Shown here in pieces: positions 22,905 to 32,344 of a DNA stretch of 36,949 nucleotides. Below the pieces are notes generated by a model, which saw only the letters and a list, made by a program, of their open reading frames with translations, was not told the origin of the DNA and ran no database searches. The first letter of the stretch is position 1; every line of letters begins with the position of its first letter. The position numbers were made by a program, and so were the translations under genes. Source of the stretch: an uncultured Clostridia bacterium (lineage in GTDB: Bacteria; Bacillota; Clostridia; UBA1381); the NCBI GenBank assembly GCA_947631085.1, contig CANRJY010000020.1, positions 1 to 36,949 of the forward strand, written 5' to 3'.

Positions 22905-22960
22905 ATAATAATACCAAATCTCCCAAATGTCAATATAAAATTAGCACTCGACGCCGTCAA
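22905..22960 (-). promoter_or_regulatory. Two overlapping promoters of htpG
   Basis: On the minus strand, P1 is TTGACG (22955-22960), 17 bp, TATATT (22932-22937). P2 is TTGACA (22928-22933), 17 bp, TATTAT (22905-22910). The P1 -10 and P2 -35 overlap (TATATTGACA). P1 is embedded in the CIRCE operator; P2 starts just below it. Confidence 0.7.
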
Positions 22961-22967
22961 GTGCTAA
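22941..22967. promoter_or_regulatory. CIRCE operator (HrcA binding site)
   Basis: TTAGCACTC, nine bases, AAGTGCTAA: one mismatch from the canonical TTAGCACTC-N9-GAGTGCTAA. It covers the -35 and spacer of htpG promoter P1, the normal repressing position for HrcA. No hrcA, groE or dnaK is in the window. Confidence 0.9.
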
Positions 22968-22990
22968 CAATTTACAATTTATTCATAATT

Positions 22991-23944
22991 TTAAATATAT
23001 CCGTAAATTCCCCTTACTGAAACCTCGCCCGAATTTACCGTAATTTTGTCGTCGGGCGTGTCTACTATGAGCGCTCCGTCCGCTGTTACTCCTATCGCTT
23101 TGCCGCTGACGGACTTGTTCCTGTAAACTACGCTTACCTCGCGTCCGACTGTAACGCATCTTTTTTCGTATTCCGGCAAAATGTTATCGAGCCTGTTTTG
23201 AAGAAATTCCTTGTATAACACTTCAAATTCTTCCAGTATTTTCCGAACGATTTCGGCTCTTTTCTGCTTTCTTCCCGTTTCGATCAAAAGCGACGTGGCG
23301 CGCTCGGCAAGCTCATCGTCAAATTTTTCCGTGTTGACGTTCACGCCTATTCCGCATACGACGTAGCTTATCATATCGTCCTCGGCGGCAAGCTCTGTAA
23401 GTATGCCGCATATCTTTTTCGAGCCTATAACAACGTCGTTGGGCCATTTTATCATCGCTCCGTTTCCGACCGCGCGGCACACGGCAAGTCCGGCGATAAG
23501 AGTGATACGCGAAATTTCCTCCGGCGGGATATCGGGCTTTAAAAGGAGCGACATAAATATTCCCGTCCCCTTCGGCGACGTCCACGCGCGTCCGCGTCTG
23601 CCTTTACCGCCGTTTTGAGTTTCCGCGATAAAAAGACTGCCGTCGGGCGCGTCATGCTCGGCTTTGGCACGGTTGTTGGTGGAGTCGGTCTCCGCAAAAT
23701 AGAAAATATTTCTGCCGATAAATTCGGTATTCAGTCCGTCCGAAATTGCTTCCGTCGTTATCAAGTCCGCGTGTTTGAGCAAGTAGCCGCGGTTCGTCGC
23801 GGAGATTATCTCACAGCCATCCGCGCGCAGACTGCGGATATGCTTCCACACCGCCGCGCGCGAAATGCCGAGCTGATCACTGATCTTCTCGCCGGAAACG
23901 TAGTCGTCCGAGTCCCGCAGTATTTTCAAAATTTTGTCTTTCAA
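22991..23944 (-). CDS. birA: Biotin-[acetyl-CoA carboxylase] ligase / biotin repressor BirA
   Basis: A bifunctional protein that attaches biotin to carrier proteins and represses biotin genes. The N-terminal winged HTH covers about 1-65 (VSGEKISDQLGISRAAVWKH). The catalytic domain has the biotinyl-AMP loop GGKGRRGRAWTSPKGTGIFM and KWPNDVVIGSKKICGILTE. A small SH3-like C-terminal domain (about 270-317) completes 317 residues. It starts at TTG, with GGAGGGG eight bases upstream. Its stop is only 24 bp from the CIRCE site. Confidence 0.94.
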   Translation of the reverse strand: MKDKILKILRDSDDYVSGEKISDQLGISRAAVWKHIRSLRADGCEIISATNRGYLLKHADLITTEAISDGLNTEFIGRNIFYFAETDSTNNRAKAEHDAPDGSLFIAETQNGGKGRRGRAWTSPKGTGIFMSLLLKPDIPPEEISRITLIAGLAVCRAVGNGAMIKWPNDVVIGSKKICGILTELAAEDDMISYVVCGIGVNVNTEKFDDELAERATSLLIETGRKQKRAEIVRKILEEFEVLYKEFLQNRLDNILPEYEKRCVTVGREVSVVYRNKSVSGKAIGVTADGALIVDTPDDKITVNSGEVSVRGIYGYI

Positions 23945-24034
23945 ACAATCAGCCCCTCCACAAAAAATCGTTTATATAAATAATTATATCAAACTCACAG
24001 CCGATTTGCAATACCCGCGCCGCCGCGGAGAAAT

Positions 24035-24068
24035 AAAAAAGGTTATCGGGACTTGTGTCCCGATAACC
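24035..24068 (-). terminator. Terminator of the sortase/surface-protein operon
   Basis: Perfect 12-bp stem GGTTATCGGGAC / GTCCCGATAACC with a TTGT loop; on the minus strand it is followed by six T. Confidence 0.85.
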
Positions 24069-24083
24069 CTGTTTATTAAGCCT

Positions 24084-24839
24084 TTAGTTGAGCTGAGTTA
24101 CCTTACCCTGAACAACATATCTCGCGTTATCGAAATCATACGCGCATGTTGACAGCGTTATTATATTATCCGCTGTTGACATCGGCAGCCATGATGTGTT
24201 TATTCTCGATTGTCCCCATCTGCTTTGCAGATAGTTAAGATATGTCTGCTCGCTGTCAAAATTGATTGTGAACGCGTCGGAATTGCCCGTTGTTTCGTAG
24301 CTCGCGAATACATCAATTTGATAATCATGATCCTTGGTCAGGTAATACATCACCGGATGCTCGCCGTAGTACCACTGCTCGTCGTAATTCTGCAGCGATG
24401 CGAACATTGAGCCGTTTTTCATGTTATGTCCGTATATGATCGTGTTTACGTCCGATAAATCAGGTGCGTTCTGAGCGTCCATGAATATTGCGCCCGCAGA
24501 ATTGCTCTGATTATCATAGAGACGGTTCAGATAATACGAGTTATCCGTACTCTGCACTACCGGATAATTTATCGGCGTGCCTTCGCAGTAAAGCCATCCG
24601 ACCACATTTGCGTTCATGGCATTGAGCGCCCCGAAATTCACGTCTATCGGCGCGCCGGAGCCGCCCTGCGATACATACATATAGCTGTCAGCCGGCGATA
24701 CCATGATATCCGCCAATTCGCTGTATTCCTTCTCGCTCTGCTTATACTCATAGTTGATTTTCAACGCCTGAGCAGCGGTTAAAACGCAAGCCAATAAACA
24801 TAGAACAGCAGTTGTTCCGAAAATTATTTTCTTTTTCAT
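24084..24839 (-). CDS. srtB: Class B sortase
   Basis: A membrane-anchored transpeptidase of 251 residues that cleaves sorting signals and links proteins to the wall. The N-terminal anchor is residues 5-25 (IIFGTTAVLCLLACVLTAAQ). The catalytic residues are His138 (IIYGHNMKNG), Cys232 (TLSTCAYDF) and Arg240 (DNARYVVQGK). The extra helices around GWLYCEGTPINYPVVQ and the TLSTC motif are typical of SrtB. RBS AGGAGG is excellent. It directly follows the gene for the 2066-residue protein with a TPKTG sorting signal, its obvious substrate, and ends at a strong terminator. Confidence 0.93.
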   Translation of the reverse strand: MKKKIIFGTTAVLCLLACVLTAAQALKINYEYKQSEKEYSELADIMVSPADSYMYVSQGGSGAPIDVNFGALNAMNANVVGWLYCEGTPINYPVVQSTDNSYYLNRLYDNQSNSAGAIFMDAQNAPDLSDVNTIIYGHNMKNGSMFASLQNYDEQWYYGEHPVMYYLTKDHDYQIDVFASYETTGNSDAFTINFDSEQTYLNYLQSRWGQSRINTSWLPMSTADNIITLSTCAYDFDNARYVVQGKVTQLN

Positions 24840-24860
24840 GTTTCTTCCCTCCTATGAATA

Positions 24861-27800
24861 TTAATCACGTTTTCTAAACAGCTTGTATATTGACATCAGC
24901 GCTCCAGCGGCAAATAATACCGAAAGCGCGATCCACATGCCGAGCATGTTATTATCGCCCGTCTTGGGAGTCTGATTCGCTCCGTCACCGCCATACTCCC
25001 ATCTCGGATTCTCGGGCGGTGGATTATTCGGCTGAGGCTCGTTCGGCTCAACGTTGTCCGGAGGCGTGATCTCGGGCTGCTGCGGCGTAAGCGGTGTTGT
25101 TACTTCGCCGCCTGGGGTCGTTGTGTCTCCGCCGGGGGTCGGCGTATCTCCGCCCGGGGTTGTCGTGCCGCCGCCGGGGGTCGTTGTGCCGCCGCCCGGG
25201 GTCGTGGTGCCGCCGGGGGTCGTCGTTGCGATCGGTGTCGGGGTCGGCGAGCCGCTCGGAGCGGGTGTTTCGCTCGGTGACGGGGTTACGGTCGGTATCG
25301 GTGTCGGCGTGGACGCCGGTTTGAATCCGCCTCCGCCTCCGCCGCTCGAAGGTCTCCTTGTCGGGGTCGGCGTGTTTGCAGGTCTCGGCGTACTCGTCGG
25401 GGTCGGCGTGTTCGTCGGGGTTATCGTTGGAGTTATCGTCGGCGACGGTGTATTTGTCGGAACCGGTGTTGCGGTCGGTTCAGGTGTATTCGTCGGCGAC
25501 GGTGTGTTCGTCGGCGCCGGTGTTGCGGTCGGCGACGGCGTATTCGTCGGTACCGGTGTATTCGTCGGTACCGGAGTTGCGGTCGGCGACGGCGTGTTCG
25601 TCGGAGCCGGTGTGTTCGTCGGGCTTGGCGTCGTCACAGGTCCCGGGCCGCTCGGATTCCTTGTCGGAATCGGAGTTGCGGTCGGTTCAGGCGTAGCTGT
25701 CGGTTCAGGCGTCGGAGCCTCGGTCGGTACGGGTGTATCGGTCGGTTCAGGCGTCGGTGCCTCGGTCGGTACGGGTGTATCGGTCGGTACGGGCGTCGGC
25801 GTTTCGGTCGGTTCCGGCGTTGGCGTTTCGGTCGGTTCAGGCGTCGGCGTTGCGGTCGGTTCCGGCGTATCAGCCGGCTCTACCTGCTCCGGAGCGGTCG
25901 GTTTCAGCTCCATGATGCCGAATCTTGCGTCGAGCTTGTTTCTATTTACGTCAGACGCAGGCTCTATACCAATCACGATAGGCTCGTTTCCGCCTGTGGT
26001 TTTCGCGACAAAATCCGTAAAGCTTGCAGTTGAAGCGGTATCTGTTAACATATCCGCCGCTTTTTTGGTCGTTGCACTGTCATATTTGCTGAACAGGCTG
26101 CTGTCGGCGTTTTCAATGTTGGGAACAGTCACTCCGCCGAATATGAGTCCCGTTTCGTCGCCCTCAGCGGATCCGCCTTCAAGGGTATAGCTGCCTCTCG
26201 GCAGGCCGTATGTATTGCAATAATCGTAATTTGCGCTATCATATGTCAGCGTGATTCCGCCGCCGGAGCCGCCGGTAAGCGTCTTTGCTATATCGCCGGA
26301 CTCGGGAATCTTATAATCTACAGTGAATGTGCCCACTTTCTCCTTTGAGACGCCCGTGTCGCTTCTCATCAGGTTAGCGGTGTAATGCAGGGTCTTGCCG
26401 CGGTTTTTCTCGAGGTAAGACTGAACTTTTGCATCCGACAAATCCATTCTGAGCACGATCTCGCCGCTTACTATCTGGGTTGTGTAGGTGCTTGTCGCGG
26501 TAAGCGTCGGCGCGCCTTCGCCTGTTTCCGGCTGCGGTGAGGCTTCCGTAGGCTTATAGGCGCTGTCCCATTTGTAATTGCTATCACCTATTAGGGTCGC
26601 TTCTGTGCCATAGGCGTCTGTTTGTCTTGCGGCAACCGCTTTCGGCGTATAAGCTACCTGCAAGGATGATGTTCTTGTTGATAAATCCTTGGTGGTTCCG
26701 CCTGCGGGATAGTCCGCGCCTGAGCCGGTTTTTGCCGTCCATGTGAATGTCAGCTCTCCGAGCGCGTCCTTTTCATGCGTATTTGCATCGCCGGTCTGAT
26801 TTGATTTCGCCACGTTAGGCAGGTACATATAATTATATTTTCCGCCGCTCGCGCCGACAATTTCCGTCATTATTTGGTCGATCGTCTTGTCTGTGCCGTC
26901 AGCGCTTGCCAGTCTTGTCAGATATTCCCAAGGCCATAATTTCGGATCGCCCGTATTGGAATTATATTCAGCGGCAAGCTTTGTCACAAGATTCTTCGCG
27001 GCTATCTCGGGGGTCAGCTGTTCGCCCATGAAGATAACCTGCTGATCATTGCTTGCGTTCAAATCCTGCACTTTCACGTTGACAGTGGTGCGCGGGAAGC
27101 CCTTTGAGGGGTAGTTTGTAACATTTTCGCCGTCAATACTAAGTGCACGTTCTGCATCGGTTGTGCCGGAGTTGCTTGGAGTGCTGTCTGTATCGCCCGG
27201 TCGGGTTTCATTTATTGTGTCTATATCGGGAGGATATACATAGTTCTCTCCCGCGATGTTACCGTTTGTGAGAACGACGTTGCCGCCTACGAAATCCTCC
27301 TTTGCGCGGATGGTTACGGACGCGTCCCAAACGCTTAGACGTTCAATACCCACCGAGCAGCCCGGGATCCTCTCGCCGTCCCATAAGAGATAATACATAT
27401 CCTTGGCGCTGTCATAATAGAGTTTCGCGGTTTTGCCGCCGTCCAGGTCGTCCGACCGTTCAAGCGTAATTGTTTTTCCTGACGCACCAAGCGTTTCTGT
27501 CGCTGTGCCTATTGTCACCTTTCCGCCCGCGCCGAGTTTCCATAATGTACCCTCTGCCGAATCTGTGTAATCAACGAGGTCGAAGCGCGGGTCGATATAG
27601 TCCTTAACATTGTAATCATCGAGGTTATCGGAAATATTTCCAACGATATCCTGCGAGAAGATGTCTACCAGTTCATCGGACGAATGTCCTACATACACAT
27701 GCTCATAGTATTGATTCGCATCGGATAAGCTTATTGCATCGGCATCCGGTTTCCTGTTAGCCGGTAGTTTATCCGCTGTATATTCCTCATCCGCAAGCGT

Positions 27801-30800
27801 TGCGAGGAACTGCAGCGCTAAATTATAATCGTCGTTGCCTTCTTCAACGCTGCCGCCGGCGAGCATTACGGAAATTATTGTATAATCTTCATCACGAAGT
27901 TTTTCTGCGTAATACACCGCGTTGGTGGTATCGATCGCAGCCTGTACCGCATCGGCGTTGTCAGGATCGTTTGTATCAACATTCTTAAGCAAGTCATCCA
28001 ATTCGGTATCTTTACCATCTGTAAATACAATCAAATATTTTTTGTTTGCCTCCGGAGCGGAATCCTTCAATTTATCATAGAACGCCCGCATACCGGAACC
28101 GGTAGTTGTTCCGCCGGTAAGGAAATAATTATATTGATTTACAGCACCCGAAGAAGCATCATTTCCATCGGTTGTACCGCTGGTATCGTCTGAACCGCGT
28201 TCAAGGCTCATCATCGGGATAATTTTATCCGGCTCTTTTGTCCAGTCAAGCATTACAAGCTTGTCAAAATCTTCCGGACGGATTTTATCCGTGCTGAAAC
28301 GAACCGCCGAAATATGACTGCCCGGTGAAGCCTGGTCGAGGTTTGCGGTGAACATTCCGATAGCGTGCTGGAGCGTTTCAACCTTTATTCGTGAAGTATC
28401 GTCTTTTTTGTACACATACGACCAGCCGTTTTGTTCTTTTTTACTGGTACCGCAAGCGTAGAAGCAGCAAAGATTGCCGTCTTTATCAACAAAGAATTTT
28501 ATGGGCGAACCATCGGTCGCTGTATATTTGTAATAGTTTTCTTGCTTCGGAGTTTCTATTGCCTTTCCATCTTTTGTGTAATATTCAACGACAGTTTCTC
28601 CGTGACCGCTTTCAACCGGTCCGCCGTAACAATATGTAGAAGCATCTTGACCTGTTTCGTTTTTGGTATCATATATATCTGACGGTTGTTTTAATCCTTT
28701 AAGCGTTTTCGCTGTCTTTAATGTATCTATCGCATCATACCAGTTAGATGATGAGTTTACATAATACCAACCCTTATTTTCTGAAGCTTCCGGAAGCTCT
28801 GCCAGTATTTTTGTATCTTTCGTCAAAGCATAGTATGTTTTGGTCTCAGATGTGCCTTTCACAGTATCATTCCACGGCGTAATCTCATTTTGACCATTTG
28901 AGTCATCCTCGTATTTAATCTGACTTTGAATCGCATGGAGCGATTCTACCTCGCTGACATTCAGCGCGTAATTAAATATATATAAATCATCTAAAAAAAT
29001 CGGCTCATCACTTTGTGCACTATCTTTCAGACCGTTAAGCACTATACGGCTGTTCTTATTGATTTTCACATTAACGCCCGCTGCGTCTCCGACGAGTTTT
29101 ATATCTTTTGTAGGTTCGGCTTTATATACTTTTACATTAAATTTTCCGTCTTTTTCCGAGCCTACCGGAACGAATACCAGCGTATAGTAAGCCCTTTTTC
29201 CTTCAATTTTACCAACATCCCCGTTTCCGTCATAAGCTTTCGTACCATATCCGTCTGCAGCTATTATATTATCGTCACCTGCCGGTCTGTATATCCGGAA
29301 ATAATTTTTGTCGGTTCCCTGTTCAAGAGCACCGATATATAATATTTCATCCAAATTTTCTTTTGTACCACTTGAATTGGCAGTCGTCAGGCTGAACGAT
29401 ATTGTAAACGGTTCACGTTTATCACCCGCATTAACTGTTTCACAAGTGAGAAATGCTTTTATGTCATTTCCATCAGCAGGTTTAGTGACATTCATTCCAT
29501 TCTTTGTGTTAAAATTTATTTCATTCGGAGCGTAGTCTATCTGTTTGTTGGTTTCGGTAAAGGAAATACCGCCTTCAGCGGCAGCGTCGGCTTGATTCAC
29601 TATTGTCGCGACTGCCGTGTCGTCTTTGCCTCTGCGGTTTATTCCCCATGTTCTGAGTCCTTTTGTAGGTTCACTCGTACTCTTTTCTCCATCAGGATCA
29701 TCTTTTGTAAACGTCGTTCCATCAAATTTCGTTGTATTCTGAAAATCATAATATGCGATAAGTGCATCTTCAAGAGGAAATACTGTTTTTTCTTGATAAT
29801 CAGTAAGTTCTCTTTTGTTCTTGTTTCCAGCTTCTCCGTCCCAGTAACCGATAGGAACGTATTCATTGGTTGTAGGACGGGAATCAAATATGAAATATGA
29901 ATATCCGCTGTAACCGAGGGGAGAATTATCGGTTTTTTTCGGATTTAATATTTTGTCAAGTGTTTCGTCGTCTATGAACTTGTCCGTCGGAAATTCCGCT
30001 CCCTGTCCCGCACTGCTTGCGTTAATCCAATTATCATCACTGAAAACAGTGCTGTCAACTTTTATTTGCGTCATTCCCGATGTTCCCGACGCGGTTAATC
30101 TGGCGGGGCTTGTTTCTTCTACGCCCTCCGATGTGAACGCCATACTTCCGGACGCGTCAAGAACAAGTCCTACGTCAGCTAAGTTATCGCCAACGAACCA
30201 TGACTCCAAATTAAGCTTATATTCACGTTTGTCATAATCTGAAACCTCCACGGTTTTATCCGTGTGCAGACCTTCACTTGTCTTGTATAACTTTACCGTC
30301 GCCGGCTCCGCATCTCCGGCATCCGTAGCTGCTTCTTCTATTTTCGATTTAGCCGTTGCTTTATTTGTTTCAGCATCAGTTCCGGTCGCGAGCAAATATT
30401 TTTCTTCATCGATCTTTATAGGATCACCCGCTTTAATGTCACCGCTACTATATGTAAGACCTTCGGGGTACGCGTAAACAAGCGCCGTGTCCTTTTGGGC
30501 GCTTTCTGCAAAATCACCGCCGATAACGGCATCCTCTGTAATTCCGGCAACCTGTACGCCTTTGTTTCTGAAAAACGCGTGAGCCTTTACAACGCTGACG
30601 TCATCGGCGTATGTTATTTCAAGCTTTTGATTAGCATCCGTACTGACATTCGCCGTATCGTGTCCGGCAGAAACGGAGAAGCCCTCAAATTCCTCGTCGG
30701 AATACGGGTCTGCCTCTATGGTGAGCTTGCCGATTGCCTCCTCAAATGTGTAGGCGCCGCTTGCAGTACTAATGTCTTCACCTTCTGCGTTAACAAATTT

Positions 30801-31061
30801 ATGTGTAGCGTCTGAGGTAATATAGCCGTTGATCTCAACGCTGTTATCAGTGTTATACGTTACTCCCGTGTAGGTATTCTTACCTGATTCCGCCTCTTCG
30901 GTGTGCCAGCGTCTTACGATAACGTGCATTCCGTCCGGCTCTTCCGCCGCCGAAGCCGTTGCCGGCAATACCACATTTATCATAGAAAGCATGGTAACCA
31001 GGCTAAGCAGCCCTGCCGCCGCCCGCCTCGCTTTCATTTTTGCAATCAATTTTCTTCTCAT
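24861..31061 (-). CDS. Giant sortase-anchored surface protein with VWA domain, LamG-like insert and Pro/Thr-rich stalk
   Basis: A 2066-residue wall adhesin-like protein. It has a signal peptide (about 1-39, ending TASAAEE). A von Willebrand A domain starts with the metal site D302-x-S-x-S (LDASGSMAF). About 120 residues later it is interrupted by a concanavalin/LamG-like module (about 428-705, [11 protein letters not shown] ... [12 protein letters not shown]). It resumes with [12 protein letters not shown] and FTDGKD (Asp near 1015). The segment [15 protein letters not shown] resembles the hinge after VWA in pilus-tip adhesins. A Pro/Thr stalk fills about 1725-2000, followed by the sorting signal TPKTG at 2031-2035, a hydrophobic helix and the tail KLFRKRD. 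It is co-transcribed with srtB. Ligand unknown. Confidence 0.92.
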   Translation of the reverse strand: MRRKLIAKMKARRAAAGLLSLVTMLSMINVVLPATASAAEEPDGMHVIVRRWHTEEAESGKNTYTGVTYNTDNSVEINGYITSDATHKFVNAEGEDISTASGAYTFEEAIGKLTIEADPYSDEEFEGFSVSAGHDTANVSTDANQKLEITYADDVSVVKAHAFFRNKGVQVAGITEDAVIGGDFAESAQKDTALVYAYPEGLTYSSGDIKAGDPIKIDEEKYLLATGTDAETNKATAKSKIEEAATDAGDAEPATVKLYKTSEGLHTDKTVEVSDYDKREYKLNLESWFVGDNLADVGLVLDASGSMAFTSEGVEETSPARLTASGTSGMTQIKVDSTVFSDDNWINASSAGQGAEFPTDKFIDDETLDKILNPKKTDNSPLGYSGYSYFIFDSRPTTNEYVPIGYWDGEAGNKNKRELTDYQEKTVFPLEDALIAYYDFQNTTKFDGTTFTKDDPDGEKSTSEPTKGLRTWGINRRGKDDTAVATIVNQADAAAEGGISFTETNKQIDYAPNEINFNTKNGMNVTKPADGNDIKAFLTCETVNAGDKREPFTISFSLTTANSSGTKENLDEILYIGALEQGTDKNYFRIYRPAGDDNIIAADGYGTKAYDGNGDVGKIEGKRAYYTLVFVPVGSEKDGKFNVKVYKAEPTKDIKLVGDAAGVNVKINKNSRIVLNGLKDSAQSDEPIFLDDLYIFNYALNVSEVESLHAIQSQIKYEDDSNGQNEITPWNDTVKGTSETKTYYALTKDTKILAELPEASENKGWYYVNSSSNWYDAIDTLKTAKTLKGLKQPSDIYDTKNETGQDASTYCYGGPVESGHGETVVEYYTKDGKAIETPKQENYYKYTATDGSPIKFFVDKDGNLCCFYACGTSKKEQNGWSYVYKKDDTSRIKVETLQHAIGMFTANLDQASPGSHISAVRFSTDKIRPEDFDKLVMLDWTKEPDKIIPMMSLERGSDDTSGTTDGNDASSGAVNQYNYFLTGGTTTGSGMRAFYDKLKDSAPEANKKYLIVFTDGKDTELDDLLKNVDTNDPDNADAVQAAIDTTNAVYYAEKLRDEDYTIISVMLAGGSVEEGNDDYNLALQFLATLADEEYTADKLPANRKPDADAISLSDANQYYEHVYVGHSSDELVDIFSQDIVGNISDNLDDYNVKDYIDPRFDLVDYTDSAEGTLWKLGAGGKVTIGTATETLGASGKTITLERSDDLDGGKTAKLYYDSAKDMYYLLWDGERIPGCSVGIERLSVWDASVTIRAKEDFVGGNVVLTNGNIAGENYVYPPDIDTINETRPGDTDSTPSNSGTTDAERALSIDGENVTNYPSKGFPRTTVNVKVQDLNASNDQQVIFMGEQLTPEIAAKNLVTKLAAEYNSNTGDPKLWPWEYLTRLASADGTDKTIDQIMTEIVGASGGKYNYMYLPNVAKSNQTGDANTHEKDALGELTFTWTAKTGSGADYPAGGTTKDLSTRTSSLQVAYTPKAVAARQTDAYGTEATLIGDSNYKWDSAYKPTEASPQPETGEGAPTLTATSTYTTQIVSGEIVLRMDLSDAKVQSYLEKNRGKTLHYTANLMRSDTGVSKEKVGTFTVDYKIPESGDIAKTLTGGSGGGITLTYDSANYDYCNTYGLPRGSYTLEGGSAEGDETGLIFGGVTVPNIENADSSLFSKYDSATTKKAADMLTDTASTASFTDFVAKTTGGNEPIVIGIEPASDVNRNKLDARFGIMELKPTAPEQVEPADTPEPTATPTPEPTETPTPEPTETPTPVPTDTPVPTEAPTPEPTDTPVPTEAPTPEPTATPEPTATPIPTRNPSGPGPVTTPSPTNTPAPTNTPSPTATPVPTNTPVPTNTPSPTATPAPTNTPSPTNTPEPTATPVPTNTPSPTITPTITPTNTPTPTSTPRPANTPTPTRRPSSGGGGGGFKPASTPTPIPTVTPSPSETPAPSGSPTPTPIATTTPGGTTTPGGGTTTPGGGTTTPGGDTPTPGGDTTTPGGEVTTPLTPQQPEITPPDNVEPNEPQPNNPPPENPRWEYGGDGANQTPKTGDNNMLGMWIALSVLFAAGALMSIYKLFRKRD
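25060..25890. repeat. Low-complexity tandem DNA encoding the Pro/Thr stalk
   Basis: About 830 bp of imperfect 6- and 12-base units (GGTCGGTGTT, GTCGGTTCAGGC types). On the minus strand they encode PTPEPTETP-, [11 protein letters not shown] and [11 protein letters not shown] repeats. Such DNA is prone to slippage, so stalk length may vary between strains. A similar, shorter tract at 32640-32855 is in the second surface protein. The long plus-strand frame of Val/Gly repeats over it is an antisense shadow. Confidence 0.8.
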
Positions 31062-31138
31062 CGCTGCATTTCTCCCTTTCTGAAATAAAATTTTTTCCGC
31101 GTTTTGCCGTTCGTCGCGGAAATATGGTATTATATATA

Positions 31139-31168
31139 ATTATACACCCACTTTGCAGAAAAAGTCAA
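31139..31168 (-). promoter_or_regulatory. Promoter of the surface protein/sortase operon
   Basis: Minus strand: TTGACT (31163-31168), an 18-bp spacer, TATAAT (31139-31144), about 75 bases before the ATG. The remaining A/T-rich gap up to 31282 shows no gene. Confidence 0.65.
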
Positions 31169-31282
31169 TCATATATTTCACATTTCCTGTGTAATTTTGA
31201 TTAAAAATCAGTGTTTTTTTTAATTTTTTTGTCGGTTTTGTCTTTTTTTGCTCCCATTATTTTACAATTATGGATTTTGGGT

Positions 31283-31320
31283 AAAAAAAAGATTAAATCC
31301 CTCGGGATTTAATCTTTTTT
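31283..31320 (-). terminator. Terminator after the DUF975 gene
   Basis: Perfect 11-bp stem GATTAAATCCC / GGGATTTAATC with a TC loop, flanked by eight A and six T, so it can act in both directions. Confidence 0.85.
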
Positions 31321-31331
31321 CCTAAATATAA

Positions 31332-31991
31332 TTATTCGGCTGTACTGTTTTTTATATTTTCATAAAAATGAGCGGTCGTTGTCTGAATATACGGCGCTAC
31401 CCATATTGACGCTATACCCAGTGTTACAGCCGTCAAAAGGATCCACGGTATAAAGCTTAATCCAAGCACAAAATAATCCTTTTTATGTCCGTTCATCATT
31501 TGGCTGCTCTTTTTAATAACTTCCATGTACTGCATATCCGGATTATCCGCAAGTATGTAATTTGACATGCTGTAGCCGCACGCTTTTATAATGCCCGGGA
31601 CAATAAGCAGCAGGCTCCATAAAAACGTGAATACTCCGACCATGATGTTAACCGCCAAAACCTTCATCCAATTAGACGAAAATCCAACAAACAGCTCTTT
31701 GCTTTCCGGCATCTGTCTGCGCGAGACTTTAAGAAAATATACAAGAAATCCATACGCCAAAAGCATGAACGCAAATGTTACAACCAGCGAAACAGCCGTT
31801 AATACCCACGTCAGCGCATATCCCGCCGTCGAAAGCTCGACCATCTGACTCATGTTTGCCCTCGCTTCAGCTACCCCTAAAATTACGCTTGCAACTACGG
31901 CGATAATAAAATATATTACCGAAACGGTAAGATATCCCTTAGTGACTCTTAAATCCTCTTTTGCCGCAAGCTTCATCTGTACTCTGTCCAT
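31332..31991 (-). CDS. DUF975-family integral membrane protein
   Basis: A 219-residue protein with about five to six hydrophobic segments (LTVSVIYFIIAVVASVILGV, TAVSLVVTFAFMLLAYGFLV, VLAVNIMVGVFTFLWSLLLI, FVLGLSFIPWILLTAVTLGI). It carries the family hallmarks: a soluble stretch MKKSS-like before MMNGHKKDYFVL, and YILADNPDMQYMEVIKKSSQ. The function of DUF975 is unknown. The ATG at 31991 has GGAAGGGG upstream; the longer frame to 32048 is rejected. It is monocistronic, between two surface-protein genes. Confidence 0.85.
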   Translation of the reverse strand: MDRVQMKLAAKEDLRVTKGYLTVSVIYFIIAVVASVILGVAEARANMSQMVELSTAGYALTWVLTAVSLVVTFAFMLLAYGFLVYFLKVSRRQMPESKELFVGFSSNWMKVLAVNIMVGVFTFLWSLLLIVPGIIKACGYSMSNYILADNPDMQYMEVIKKSSQMMNGHKKDYFVLGLSFIPWILLTAVTLGIASIWVAPYIQTTTAHFYENIKNSTAE

Positions 31992-32156
31992 TTTACATTC
32001 CCCTTCCAATTTGAAATATTTTTTTGGCTGTGAAAGTACATAATACACACCCTTATTTATTATTATACATCTTTAAGGAAATTAAGTCAAGATGCTTTAC
32101 CCTCTGTTTACGTCAAAAACAGCGCGTTTTACGCCAAAGCGTAATTTGCCGGCATT

Positions 32157-32190
32157 AATAAAAACTGCCTCGGGAAATCTCCCGAGACAG
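32157..32190 (-). terminator. Terminator downstream of the BspA-type gene
   Basis: CTGTCTCGGGA / TCCCGAGGCAG stem (minus-strand reading, 11 bp with one G-U) followed by TTTTTATT. It lies right after the cotJC tail remnant. The rest of 32050-32156 holds no gene. Confidence 0.75.
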
Positions 32191-32209
32191 CTCTTAAATT
32201 TACAAATAT

Positions 32210-32290
32210 TTACTTTTTACAATCCTTTTTCATTCCCGTGCCGGTAATTTTCTTGTGCTTTAGGTCCGATTGCAGCTTGTTGAGCGCTTC
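32210..32290 (-). pseudogene. Duplicated C-terminal tail of cotJC
   Basis: 27 codons ending SDLKHKKITGTGMKKDCKK then stop, identical in protein to the end of the cotJC gene at 36369. At DNA level 32206-32290 matches 36365-36449 with three differences in 85 bases. Upstream of the match the frame continues open for 18 unrelated codons back to the stop of the BspA-type gene. It is a remnant, not a gene. Confidence 0.85.
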
Positions 32291-32344
32291 AGCGATTCGT
32301 GCAAAAAGAAGTATAGGCTTTATGACTGCGTTTTCATTGTTCTG

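Noticed and set aside
25060..25890. CRISPR array
   Set aside because: Units are contiguous, in frame with coding repeats, and have no unique spacers.
25054..26190. 378-codon plus-strand frame of Val/Gly-rich repeats (collagen- or elastin-like look)
   Set aside because: It is the antisense of the Pro/Thr-rich stalk of the minus-strand surface protein; the Gly/Val pattern follows from the complement of Pro/Thr codons, and there is no RBS or promoter.
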